Positions 16,445 to 26,960 of a DNA stretch of 64,000 nt are shown here, one piece after another. The stretch comes from Pseudomonadota bacterium. Lineage in GTDB: Bacteria > Myxococcota_A > Polyangia > Polyangiales > Polyangiaceae. Made by a program: the position numbers and the translations under genes. Each line of letters opens with the position of its first letter. Positions within the stretch are counted from its first letter, which is position 1. The DNA lies in NCBI GenBank assembly GCA_023431345.1, contig JAEYWK010000272.1, positions 73,213 through 137,212 on the forward strand, read 5' to 3'. The notes beneath the pieces are model-generated. The model saw only the letters and a program-made list of their open reading frames with translations. It was not told the DNA's origin and did not search any database.

Positions 16445-17484
16445 TCCCGGCCGTCGCCCTGTTGTGCTTGGCCACCGGCTGTGACGTGGCCAAGCCGGAC
16501 GTGGCGCGGGCATCGGGGCCCGACGTGCGTTTGCTGGCGATGTATCCGGCGGACGGGTGCGGCGCCGGTCCCGATCCGAGCTGCACGGTGCCGACGAACC
16601 TGACGGTAGCGCTGCGCTTCGACCGTTTCCTCGACCCGAGCACGGTGAATCGACAGGCGCTCCGCGTTTACACTGGCGATCCCGACAAGGTGGGGCAGGT
16701 CTCGTTCGAGGTCGACTACGATCCCGTCGAGCGCGTGGTCGAGTTCCGGCTGCCCGATGGCGCGGAGCTGCAGCCTCGCGCCCTCTATCAGCTGGAGCTA
16801 CTGGCGCCGGAGGCAGACGACGCCTTCGGCATTCGGGCGTTCGATGGGGCGCCGCTGCGCGAGCGGGGGCTGCCGCTGCGTACGAGCTTCATGACCGCAG
16901 ATGGGCCCGCGGAGCGACCGCGCATCGACCCGCCGAGCTGCGCCGAGATCGTGGAGCGCATTTTCGAGCAGGACGTGGGGGGCTGCGCCGGCGGCAACTG
17001 CCATGCCGCCTTCGCGAACCACTTCGGCGCGGCTCCGCACGGCCTCTGGCTCGAGGGTCGAAGAAACTTCGCCGCGACCGCTATCGGCAAGATCGCCCGC
17101 CAGACCGAGACCGGCGACAGCTCCGGCGGGGTGGGCCTCGAGAGTAGCCCCCGCTTCGGCGTGCAGATGCCGCTGGTGGCGCCTCGAAACCCAGGTAACA
17201 GCTACCTGCTCTACAAATTGCTGCGAAATCCGGGGAACTACGAGGGCTGCAGCGCGACGGCGACGTCGCCCAACTGCGACGAGCCGGTCGACCCGTGCGC
17301 GTCGTCGCACCCGGTGTTGCCGCTGGCCGACGGCGAGTGCGTGGCGCCGCCCGCGGAGGAGCTCACGCGGCTGCGCGAATGGTTCGTGCGCGGAGAGCCG
17401 ATGCCGCTCGTCGGCAGCATCGGGCTCACGAGCTTGCGAGACGTCTCCCGGTTCATCGCCGCCGGCGCTCGCTGCAGCGATTGA
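16441..17484 (+). CDS. Lipoprotein with Ig-like domain and a CX4CH motif; start uncertain
   Basis: About 347 aa. A lipobox (LLCLATGC) opens the protein, followed by an SbsA-like Ig domain (about residues 25-150: PADG...VPTNLTVALRFDRFLDPSTV) and a C-terminal region with CAGGNCH, a CX4CH spacing that could bind heme or be a remnant of a cytochrome site. No ATG, GTG or TTG lies in frame between the lipobox and far upstream; the best choice is CTG at 16441, overlapping the preceding stop as CTGA. It lacks an Arg/Lys n-region, so a frameshift in the first codons is an alternative. Probably the outer lipoprotein of the cytochrome module. Confidence 0.7.
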   Translation: MIPAVALLCLATGCDVAKPDVARASGPDVRLLAMYPADGCGAGPDPSCTVPTNLTVALRFDRFLDPSTVNRQALRVYTGDPDKVGQVSFEVDYDPVERVVEFRLPDGAELQPRALYQLELLAPEADDAFGIRAFDGAPLRERGLPLRTSFMTADGPAERPRIDPPSCAEIVERIFEQDVGGCAGGNCHAAFANHFGAAPHGLWLEGRRNFAATAIGKIARQTETGDSSGGVGLESSPRFGVQMPLVAPRNPGNSYLLYKLLRNPGNYEGCSATATSPNCDEPVDPCASSHPVLPLADGECVAPPAEELTRLREWFVRGEPMPLVGSIGLTSLRDVSRFIAAGARCSD

Positions 17485-17537
17485 TCCGTCCGCAGACGGG
17501 TGAAGCCCGCGCCCGTCGCCGGGGGCTGCCATCCGCG

Positions 17538-17566
17538 TTGACAAAACTCGCAAAATTGCCCATAAT
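17538..17566 (+). promoter_or_regulatory. Consensus sigma70 promoter, apparently leaderless
   Basis: TTGACA at 17538-17543, a 17-base AT-rich spacer, and CATAAT at 17561-17566. The expected transcription start, 7-8 bases downstream, coincides with the ATG at 17574. Either the mRNA is leaderless or translation starts at the next in-frame ATG (17601), which has a GGAAAAG site 10 bases upstream. Confidence 0.75.
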
Positions 17567-17573
17567 TTGGGGT

Positions 17574-20500
17574 ATGGGTGGGTCGGAAAAGTTGCCAACT
17601 ATGTTGCCAGTTCCGGGCGAGCCGCTGCGGGCGTCGCGGTTGCTCGGGGGCGGGGCGACCAGCCGGGTGCTGCTGGTCGAGCGCGGGGGGGCACCCGCGG
17701 TCGCCAAAATCGGGCGTGATGTGAGCCAACGCCTGCGATTTGCCGACGAAGCCGAGCGACTGTGCTGGGTGGATTCGCCGTGGGTGGCGCCGCTGCTCGA
17801 CGTGACCCACCTGTCCGAGCCCGCGGCGCTGTTCGGCGACCGCTTCGAGCACGGAGCTCCCGTGCTGATCTTCGCTTGGGAAGAGGGACGGTCTCTGGCC
17901 GAGGTCGCTCGTGACGCTTCCCCCGCCATGCGGCAGGAGCTCGCGCTGACGGTAGCGCGCGATCTCGGCGCCGCGCTTTCCGACCTGCACGGGGTCGGGT
18001 CCGCTCACGGCGACATCAAGCCGCAGAACATCGTCCTCGCCGCAGGCGGCGCCCGCCTCATCGATTTCGGGCTCTCTGGCGACGCCTCCGCCGAGGGCGC
18101 GACGGGCGGCACCCGTCGCTACCTAGCGCCCGAGGTCACTTCGGGCGGCGGCGCGAGTGACGCGCGACGGCGCGACCTGTTCGCGCTGGGGGTGGTGCTG
18201 GCGGAGCTGCTGCTGCCGGGCGTGGCTCCCGAGCGGGCGCGCGCGCTGCTCCCGGACAGCGGCGTGATCGCGGGCGTCGCGCGGGCGCTGCTCCAAGTCG
18301 CGCCGAGCGCGCGCCCGTCCGCGGCCTGGGTATCGTCACGTGTGCGCGAGGCGGGCTTCGCGTCGGCCGTGGACGGGGCGCGCGCGGTGCGGCGCGCCTA
18401 CCGCTTCGCGCGCCGACGCGAGCTGCTGGAGGCCGCGAAGGCGGCGCGCGTCGAGCTCTCACTCGGCCCGATCGCGACGGAGATTTTGGCGCCCGTGCTC
18501 GAGCTCCTCACGAAAGTTCGCGGCCTCCGGGGGCACGCGCCGAGCGGCGCGGCGGCGCTGAGCGGGCTCGACGCGCTCGGCCAGTCGCGCTTCCTCGTCG
18601 CCCTCGTCGGAGTAGGCGCCTCGTCCTGGCCGCGCTTGCCGCAGACCTGCGACGATGAGCTGCTCGAGCGCGCGCTCGCCGCCACCGCCCGTCGCCCGCC
18701 CGGCGCGCTCGGCTTGCTCGATTTCGAGGCCGCAGCGCGCACGGAGCCCGGCGAGCTCGCGAGCGAGCCTTTGGAGATCGCGCTCGCGCTGCGTGAGCCC
18801 GGCGTGAGCGAAGCGACACTCGACGCTGCCGAACGGCTGGTCCGCGCGGGGGCCGCTCCGAGCGCGCTGCTGCGCGAGCTGTCACGGGTCCTGCGGCTGC
18901 GCGGCGAGCTCGGGCGCGCCGTGGCGCTGCTCGAGCCGCTGGCGTCGAGCGAGGCGGCGGTGGAGCTGGCGGAGCTGTGGCGTCGCGCGGGTGACCTGCC
19001 GCGCGCGCTGGGCATGCTCGATGAGTTGCCTGACCTGCCCGACGCGCTCGCGGCCCGCGCGGCGGCGCTGCGAGCGCGCGCCGCGCTCGACCAAGGCCGC
19101 CTCGACGAAGCCGCGGCGCTGCTCGTCGCGCGGCCGGAGTCGCCGCAGGTGGCGGAGTGTTTGTCGCTTTTGGCGCTGCGCCGCGCCGAGCACGTCGAGG
19201 CGCGGCGCCACGCCGAGCGCGCGCGGCTCTTGGCTCGCAGCGACGAGCAACGCGCGCGCGCGGAGTCGCTGTTCGGCATGTTGGCGCTCGCGCTCGGCCA
19301 ACCCGAGGCGGCACAAGCGGCGTTCCGCGCGTCGTGCGAGTTCGCGGCGCGCGCCGGCGCGGTGCTGGAGGAGGCGACGTACGCAACGGGCGTGGCCGCC
19401 GCCGCCGCCAACGTGGGCGATTTGGGCGAAGCGCTGGCGGCGGCGCGCCGCTCGCTGCTGCTCTTCGAGCACTTGGGGCGCGGCGCCGAAGCCGCGCGCG
19501 CGGTGCTCTCGATCGCGGCCGCCTACGCCGCGGCGGGCGCGACGCTCGACGCTCGCGCCGCCGCCGAGGAGGCGATCTCTCGCGCGAAGCAGTCGGGTGA
19601 CCCTCGCTGCCGCGCGTACGCGCACCTGGTGCTCTGCGACGTCGCCGCCGACGACGCGCAGGCTCTCGAGCACGTGCAGCGCGCGCGCTCACTGCTCGCG
19701 GCCGACGCCGATGACGAGCTGCGCTGCCACGCCCGCGTGCTCGAGCACGGAGGTGGGGTAGATCTGGTCGCGGCCGACGGGCTCGCTCGTCGCTCCGGCG
19801 CCGCGGTGGACGCGCGCCTCGAGTGGTGGGCCGCGCGTGCTCAGCGGCTCGCAGCGCGGCCGAGCAACGAGCGCGGCGAGGCGGTCTTGATGGAGCTTAC
19901 GGGCCTGTCGCGCGTGAAGAGTCCGGTGGCGGTGCGAGGGCCGGCGCTGCTCGCGGGCGCGAAGCTCGCGGCCCAGCTCGGCGACGGGGCGACGGCCCGG
20001 CATTTCACCGAAGGCGTCGCGGAGGCGGCCCGTGAGCTGCTGCGCCGCGTGCCCGACGAGCTGCGCCCGGCGGTGCTGGCGCTGCCCTGGCTGGCTCGCG
20101 CGCAGGAAGGTCAGCTGAGCGGCCCTGGCTTCACGCCCGAGCAGCTGGCCGACGTCGAAGCGTTGGTGCGCGCGCTCGGCCACCGCGAGCGCTTGCGACC
20201 GCTGCTCGACCAGGTGCTCGACGCGCTCGTGCTGTGGACCGGCGTCGAGCGAGGGCTGCTCTTGCTGCGGGCCCCCAACGGCCACCTACGCCCCCGCGCC
20301 GCGCGCAACATCGGCAAGCACGACCTGAGCGGCGTGCAGCTCGAGCTCAGCACGTCGCTGGCCGAGCGCGCGCTCCAAGAGGGCAAGCCCGTCGTGGCGG
20401 TCGACGCGGCCGGGGATCTGCCGGAGGTGCACGAGAGCGTGCACGCGCTCAAGCTGCGTAGCGTGCTGGCGGTGCCGCTGGTGGCGCGGGGCGAGCCCCT

Positions 20501-21701
20501 CGGCGTCGTCTATTTGGACGATCGCGTGCGTCGCGGCGCGTTCGGTGCGCGCGAGCTGTCGTGGGTCACGCTGGTCGCGACGCTGGCGGCGCTCGCGATC
20601 GCCGACGCGCGCGACCAGCTGCTGTTGCGCCGCGCCGCGCGCCGCGCCCAGCGCGCGACCCAGCGCTTGGACGCGCAGCTGTCGCAGCGAGAAGCCGAGC
20701 TCGATCTGGCGGAGCGCGAGCTGTCGCGCGTGCGAGATGGCCGCGAAACGCGCTTCCCGTACGACGAGATCGTGGGCAAGAGCGACGCCCTGCGCAGCAT
20801 GCTGCAAATCGTGGATCGCGTGACGGCGACGGAGGTGCCCGTGCTGCTGCTCGGCGAGTCCGGCAGCGGCAAAGAGCTGGTGGCGCGCGCCATTCACCAG
20901 AACGGCTCGCGCGGTCGCGGCCCGTTCGTGTCCGAGAACTGCGCCGCGATCCCGGAGCCGCTGCTCGAGTCCACGCTGTTCGGCCACGTACGCGGGGCGT
21001 TCACCGGCGCTCAGCGCGCACGCTCCGGGCTGTTCGAGGTCGCCGATCGCGGCACGCTGTTCCTCGACGAGATCGGGGAGATGAGCTTGGGCATGCAGAC
21101 CAAGCTGCTGCGGGCGTTGCAGAACGGCGAGGTGCGGCCGGTGGGCTCGGAGACGGTGCGCCACGTCGACGTGCGCGTGATCGCGGCCACGCACCGCGAT
21201 CTGTCTGCGCTCGTCGCCGCGGGCCGCTTCCGTGAAGATCTGTTCTATCGCCTGAACGTGATCAGCGTGCGCGTGCCCCCGCTGCGCGAGCGCTTCGGCG
21301 ACGTGAGCTTGCTGGTGCAGCATTTCCTGAGGCTTCACGCCGCCGGGCGCAAGGTCACCCTCGAGCGGGCGGCGCTCGACGCGCTGGCGGCGTTCCCCTG
21401 GCCGGGCAACGTGCGCCAGCTCGAGAACGAGGTGCGGCGTGCGCTAGTGCTGGGCGACGATCTGATTCGGCTCGAGCACCTCAGCCGCGACGTGGCGCAG
21501 GCCTCCCGGGCCGGCCGCGCCCGCGACGAGTTCGATCTGCGCGGGCGCGTCGACGCGTTGGAGGCCGATCTGGTGCGGGCGGCGCTGCGCCGCACCGAGG
21601 GGAACCAGACGCGCGCCGCGGAGCTGCTCGGCCTGTCGCGCTTCGGCCTTCAAAAAATGATGAAGCGCCTCCAGATCCGGCAGGAGCGCAGCGACGCCTG
21701 A
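17574..21701 (+). CDS. Ser/Thr kinase-TPR-GAF-AAA+ sigma54-dependent regulator
   Basis: 1375 aa fusion. N-terminal protein-kinase domain (about residues 10-280) with a Gly-loop (LGGGATSRVLLVE), VAIK-like AKIG, catalytic HGDIKPQN (HRD replaced by HGD) and DFG. Next comes a long Ala/Leu/Arg-rich TPR-like helical region (about 290-850), then a GAF domain (about 870-1015) and a short coiled coil. The sigma54-activation AAA+ domain (about 1070-1310) has Walker A GESGSGKE, GAFTGA (near 1140) and Walker B LFLDEIGE. A Fis-type helix-turn-helix ends the protein (NQTRAAELLGLSRFGLQ). GAFTGA intact means it can contact sigma54. Such kinase-activator fusions are a myxobacterial type. Confidence 0.92.
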   Translation: MGGSEKLPTMLPVPGEPLRASRLLGGGATSRVLLVERGGAPAVAKIGRDVSQRLRFADEAERLCWVDSPWVAPLLDVTHLSEPAALFGDRFEHGAPVLIFAWEEGRSLAEVARDASPAMRQELALTVARDLGAALSDLHGVGSAHGDIKPQNIVLAAGGARLIDFGLSGDASAEGATGGTRRYLAPEVTSGGGASDARRRDLFALGVVLAELLLPGVAPERARALLPDSGVIAGVARALLQVAPSARPSAAWVSSRVREAGFASAVDGARAVRRAYRFARRRELLEAAKAARVELSLGPIATEILAPVLELLTKVRGLRGHAPSGAAALSGLDALGQSRFLVALVGVGASSWPRLPQTCDDELLERALAATARRPPGALGLLDFEAAARTEPGELASEPLEIALALREPGVSEATLDAAERLVRAGAAPSALLRELSRVLRLRGELGRAVALLEPLASSEAAVELAELWRRAGDLPRALGMLDELPDLPDALAARAAALRARAALDQGRLDEAAALLVARPESPQVAECLSLLALRRAEHVEARRHAERARLLARSDEQRARAESLFGMLALALGQPEAAQAAFRASCEFAARAGAVLEEATYATGVAAAAANVGDLGEALAAARRSLLLFEHLGRGAEAARAVLSIAAAYAAAGATLDARAAAEEAISRAKQSGDPRCRAYAHLVLCDVAADDAQALEHVQRARSLLAADADDELRCHARVLEHGGGVDLVAADGLARRSGAAVDARLEWWAARAQRLAARPSNERGEAVLMELTGLSRVKSPVAVRGPALLAGAKLAAQLGDGATARHFTEGVAEAARELLRRVPDELRPAVLALPWLARAQEGQLSGPGFTPEQLADVEALVRALGHRERLRPLLDQVLDALVLWTGVERGLLLLRAPNGHLRPRAARNIGKHDLSGVQLELSTSLAERALQEGKPVVAVDAAGDLPEVHESVHALKLRSVLAVPLVARGEPLGVVYLDDRVRRGAFGARELSWVTLVATLAALAIADARDQLLLRRAARRAQRATQRLDAQLSQREAELDLAERELSRVRDGRETRFPYDEIVGKSDALRSMLQIVDRVTATEVPVLLLGESGSGKELVARAIHQNGSRGRGPFVSENCAAIPEPLLESTLFGHVRGAFTGAQRARSGLFEVADRGTLFLDEIGEMSLGMQTKLLRALQNGEVRPVGSETVRHVDVRVIAATHRDLSALVAAGRFREDLFYRLNVISVRVPPLRERFGDVSLLVQHFLRLHAAGRKVTLERAALDALAAFPWPGNVRQLENEVRRALVLGDDLIRLEHLSRDVAQASRAGRARDEFDLRGRVDALEADLVRAALRRTEGNQTRAAELLGLSRFGLQKMMKRLQIRQERSDA

Positions 21702-21785
21702 GCCGAATTTTTGCGTGCGTTGGGGCGGATTGGCGGTGAAAGCGGCTTTACCCCGTGGCGGTAACGAGCTACCGAGGCGTTACTC

Positions 21786-22604
21786 ATGTCCGAGCGGCTT
21801 CGCCCGATCCTGAAATGGGCGGGTGGAAAGCGTAGTCTGGTGCCCCGTATTCTCGAGGAGCTGCCGCAGCGAATCGAGACGTACTACGAGCCGTTCGTCG
21901 GCGGCGCGGCGGTGTTCTTGGCGCTGGCCGAGGGCAAGCGCTTCAAGCGGGCCGTGATCACCGACAAGAACCGTGAGCTCATCAACTTGTACACGGTGGT
22001 GCGTGACGACCTGGGCAAGCTGCTGAAGAAGCTCGAGGGGCTGCAGGAGCGCACGAGCGAGGACGAGTACTACGAGATCCGCGCCGGGAAGCCCACGAAC
22101 AAAATCGAGCGCGCGGCCCGGCTCATCTACCTGAACAAGACGGGCTACAACGGGCTCTACCGCGTGAACTCCAAGGGCGGCTTCAACGTGCCGTACGGTC
22201 GCTACAAGCGCCCGCGCATCTACGATCCAGAGCGCCTCGCCCACGCCGCGAGCTACTTGCAAGACGTGACGATCCGCGTGGCCGACTTCGAGGAGGTGTG
22301 CAGCGAAGCCAGGCGCGGCGACGCCGTGTACCTCGATCCTCCGTATCTGCCGCTGTCGAAGACGGCCAGCTTCTCGGCTTACCACTCGGAGGCGTTCGGG
22401 CTGGCCGAGCATGAGCGCTTGGCCAAGGTGTTCGCCAAGCTGCTCAAGCGCGGGGTGGCGGCGGTGCTCTCGAACTCGGCGACCCCCCAGACGCGCGCGC
22501 TCTACCAGAACTTCAAGTGCTCCGACGTGGCCGTGCGCCGCCCCATCAACTCGGTGGCCTCACGCCGCGGCGCGGTGAGCGAGCTGCTCGTCGTCGCGAA
22601 GTAG
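21786..22604 (+). CDS. dam: DNA adenine (N6) methyltransferase, Dam/DpnM family
   Basis: 272 aa, standard length. S-adenosylmethionine motif YYEPFVGGAAVF after an N-terminal KWAGGKR, then the catalytic DPPYLPLS motif late in the protein, the alpha-class order of Dam and DpnII-type enzymes. Methylates adenine, probably in GATC, though specificity cannot be read from motifs alone. No restriction endonuclease gene is adjacent, so it looks like a solitary enzyme for epigenetic or repair roles. Converges with sthA. Confidence 0.88.
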   Translation: MSERLRPILKWAGGKRSLVPRILEELPQRIETYYEPFVGGAAVFLALAEGKRFKRAVITDKNRELINLYTVVRDDLGKLLKKLEGLQERTSEDEYYEIRAGKPTNKIERAARLIYLNKTGYNGLYRVNSKGGFNVPYGRYKRPRIYDPERLAHAASYLQDVTIRVADFEEVCSEARRGDAVYLDPPYLPLSKTASFSAYHSEAFGLAEHERLAKVFAKLLKRGVAAVLSNSATPQTRALYQNFKCSDVAVRRPINSVASRRGAVSELLVVAK

Positions 22605-22608
22605 CTCG

Positions 22609-22645
22609 CCGGCCGCCTCGCTGCGGCTCACTGGGCGGCGGCCGG
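22609..22645 (+). terminator. Possible terminator hairpin between convergent dam and sthA
   Basis: CCGGCCGCC at 22609-22617 pairs perfectly with GGCGGCCGG at 22637-22645, loop of 19 bases, followed by TTTG. The right arm lies inside the last codons of sthA. Short T-run, so termination strength is doubtful. Confidence 0.35.
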
Positions 22646-24046
22646 TTTGCTCGAGCGCCGAGCGTGCTGCTGTTTGAGCAGGTCGAAGGCCGCGACGCGG
22701 TAGGCCTCCGCGAACGTCGGGAAGTTGAACACCGTGTCGATGAACGTCTCGAACGAGAGCCCGGCGATGATCGCCATTTGCCCGAGGTGCACCAGCTCGG
22801 TCGCGCTCTCACCGGCGGCGTGCGCACCGAGCACGACCCCGGTCTGCGGGTGAGCGATCAGCTTCAATAGGCCGTTTTCGGCGGCCGAGATCTGTCCCCG
22901 CGCGACCTCCTCGAATTTGGCGCGGCCGACGAGCGCGTCGCCGTACCTTTCGCGCGCCTGCTGCTCGGTCATGCCCACGCTGCCGAGCTCGGGGATGGTG
23001 TAGATGCCGGTGGGAGCCAGGTCGCCTTGTCGGCCCAGGTCGACGCCGAAGGCGTGACACGCCGCGCGCCGACCCTGCTCCATCGACGTGGACGCCAGCG
23101 CGGGCGGGCCGATCACGTCGCCCGCGGCGTAGATGTGGGGCTGGCTGGTCCGCAGGTGCGAATCCACCTCGACCAGGCCTCGGCTCGTCACCTTGACCCC
23201 GGCCGCCTCCAGGCCCAGCGCCGCCACCGGCGCCACGCGTCCGAGCGCGCAAAACAGCTTCTCGCTCCGGATCAGCTGGTCGCCCCCGAGCCGCGTCTCT
23301 ACGCAGGAGAGGTCGTCGAAGCGGACGCTCTCGAGGCCTTGCTTGCCCAAGAACTCTCCTCCGCACCCGCGCAGCTCCCGCAAGAAGTGCTCTGCCAGCT
23401 CCGGGTCCATGAAGCCGAGGGGACGCTCGCCCTTGTCGATGATGGTGACCTTGACGCCGAGGGCGGCGAAAATGGACGCATACTCACAGGCGATCACGCC
23501 CGCGCCCAGCACGACGAGCGACTCGGGTAGGTAAGAAATCGACAGCAACGAGTCGCTGTCGAGGATGTGCTCGTGATCGACGGGGACGTTGTCGGGCGTC
23601 CGCGGTGACGAGCCCGCGGCGATCACGAAGTAGCGTGAGCGCAGCGTGCGCACGCTGCCGTCGAGCAGCGTGACCTCGACGGCGTGAGGGCTGGTGAAGC
23701 GCGCGACGCCCTGCAGGAGCTCGATGTGGTTGCGCGCGAGCTGCGCTTGCATGTAGCGCTCGTGAGCGGCGACGACCTCTTCCTTGCGCTCCATCAAGCT
23801 GCTGACCTGCAGGTGCGACGGCATCTCGACGTCCATGACGTGGGCCGTCAAGCGCCGGAATTTGCCGAGCGAGAGGGCGGTCTCGCGCAGCGTCTTGCTC
23901 GGGATGGTGCCGTAGCGCACGCAGGCTCCGCCCGCGGTCCTGGCGCGCTCGATCAGCAGCACACGCGCGCCCGTCTTGGCCGCTTGAACGGCCGCCTTCT
24001 GGCCCGCGGGGCCGCCCCCGATCACGACGAGGTCGAGCTCGCTCAA
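22628..24046 (-). CDS. sthA: Soluble pyridine nucleotide transhydrogenase (Si-specific)
   Basis: 472 aa from a TTG that overlaps the stop of the HDOD gene (TTGA); the open frame runs upstream to 24451 but only as a shadow. Interconverts NADPH + NAD+ and NADP+ + NADH. FAD motif VVIGGGPAGQKAA at residues 7-19; the active-site segment is GGACVRYGTIPSK, where the second redox Cys of the dihydrolipoamide-dehydrogenase family is Thr, the hallmark of SthA. The NAD motif is VVLGAGVIACEYA and the second FAD motif YAAGDVIG. Lacking the disulfide it should not act as a disulfide reductase. Confidence 0.9.
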   Translation of the reverse strand: MSELDLVVIGGGPAGQKAAVQAAKTGARVLLIERARTAGGACVRYGTIPSKTLRETALSLGKFRRLTAHVMDVEMPSHLQVSSLMERKEEVVAAHERYMQAQLARNHIELLQGVARFTSPHAVEVTLLDGSVRTLRSRYFVIAAGSSPRTPDNVPVDHEHILDSDSLLSISYLPESLVVLGAGVIACEYASIFAALGVKVTIIDKGERPLGFMDPELAEHFLRELRGCGGEFLGKQGLESVRFDDLSCVETRLGGDQLIRSEKLFCALGRVAPVAALGLEAAGVKVTSRGLVEVDSHLRTSQPHIYAAGDVIGPPALASTSMEQGRRAACHAFGVDLGRQGDLAPTGIYTIPELGSVGMTEQQARERYGDALVGRAKFEEVARGQISAAENGLLKLIAHPQTGVVLGAHAAGESATELVHLGQMAIIAGLSFETFIDTVFNFPTFAEAYRVAAFDLLKQQHARRSSKPAAAQ

Positions 24047-24906
24047 GACAAGGCCCCGGCCGCTTGCCGGATCGCCTCGGCCTTCGCCAGCAGCTTGTCG
24101 AGCATCTCGGGGTACACCTCGAGCGGGGCGAGCGCCGGGTGCGCGCGCAGCTCCGCCTCGGACACCTTCTCCGGCTCGAAGGCGTGGCGCGCGAGCTCGT
24201 CGGCGAGGGCCGTGACCCGCACGCCGGTGGCGTGAGCCTCGGGCGGGCTCGGCGAGTGATGGTGGCGAATCGACATCTCCACCGCTTCCGGCAGGCCCCA
24301 CGCTTCCGCGAGGGTGCCGCCCACGTCCGTGTGCAGGTCCCCGATGGCGGCCACGATCGCGCTCGGGCGCACGCTGAGCTTCTGCTCGTTCAGGATTTGC
24401 ACCAGCGCCTGCAAGATCACCGGGCGCCCCACGTCGTGGAGCAGGCCGCACATGAAGGCATCTTCGACGTTGCGCCGCGTCGCCCGCGCCAGCTCTTGCG
24501 CGAACAGGGCCGCGCTCACCGAGTGCTGGAACATCGCCGCCACTTCGGCCTCGAAGCCCTTGAGCTTGAACACGCCCACGCGAAACGCGATCGCCAGCGA
24601 AATTTCGCGGATCTTCTGCACGCCGAGCCGCGCCACGGCCTGCTGCAGCGAGACAATCTGCGCCCGCCCGCTGTACACCGGCGACGCGACGACCCGCAGC
24701 ACGTGCGCGGCCATGGCTTGGTCCTTGCGCAGCAGCTCGGCGATCGCGCGGGCGTCCGCGCTCTCTTGCGCGGCCACGTTCGTGACCTCCAGCGCGACGC
24801 TGGGCAGCAGCGGTAGGTCGACCATGCCCTGGGCGACCCTCCAGCTGAGCTCGTCGAGGACTGACTTCGGAACTTCTACGTGGATCGGTCTCGCCGGGTC
24901 TGCCAT
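24043..24906 (-). CDS. HDOD-domain protein
   Basis: 287 aa from the ATG at 24906; a TTG at 24948 is an alternative. HDOD domain at about residues 25-225: LPLLPSVALEV..., LRKDQAMAAHVLRVV, SLQQAVARLGVQKIREI, and the HD-like CGLLHDVGRP. HDOD proteins are regulatory scaffolds related to HD phosphohydrolases but usually lacking the full metal site. The final His-containing IRHHHSPS region fits the second half of the domain. Its stop overlaps the sthA start, so the two are likely made together, an unusual pairing. Confidence 0.85.
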   Translation of the reverse strand: MADPARPIHVEVPKSVLDELSWRVAQGMVDLPLLPSVALEVTNVAAQESADARAIAELLRKDQAMAAHVLRVVASPVYSGRAQIVSLQQAVARLGVQKIREISLAIAFRVGVFKLKGFEAEVAAMFQHSVSAALFAQELARATRRNVEDAFMCGLLHDVGRPVILQALVQILNEQKLSVRPSAIVAAIGDLHTDVGGTLAEAWGLPEAVEMSIRHHHSPSPPEAHATGVRVTALADELARHAFEPEKVSEAELRAHPALAPLEVYPEMLDKLLAKAEAIRQAAGALS

Positions 24907-25133
24907 CTTGAGCCTGTGGGACAAGGTGCGCGAAGGGCGCACGTCCAACAGATCAAACGGCTCGTCGCGGTCAGACTTCAGCGCGTAAAGGCGCGCCGCC
25001 GCCGCTTCTCGGAAATAGGGGCAGCGATCCGCGCGGAAGCGCGCCGCTCACGCTCAGGACGCTCGCACCCCGAGCGAGCCACGCCGCCGCGGCCTGCCCT
25101 CGCCGTCCGTGCCGGCGCCTCGCCCCGCTCGCG

Positions 25134-26867
<1,734 letters not shown>

Positions 26868-26899
26868 GACCCTCGAACGACCATCCTCCTCCAAATCGC

Positions 26900-26923
26900 G
26901 GCTCGGTTTCTAGGGTCCGAGCC
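26900..26923. promoter_or_regulatory. Perfect inverted repeat in divergent promoter region
   Basis: GGCTCGG at 26900-26906 and CCGAGCC at 26917-26923 with a 10-base centre, placed between the divergent kinase (start 26867) and SH3 protein genes. Dyad length and position fit an operator; a transcribed hairpin is the alternative. Confidence 0.4.
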
Positions 26924-26960
26924 AGCTAACCCGCACAATCGGTGAAAAATCCTATGCTTT

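Noticed and set aside
17295..17573. Upstream extension of the kinase-activator frame
   Set aside because: It overlaps the lipoprotein gene and precedes the consensus promoter, so it cannot be part of the main transcript.
24047..24451. Upstream extension of sthA frame
   Set aside because: It is the antisense-like shadow of the HDOD gene; the TTG overlapping the HDOD stop fits the SthA N-terminus.
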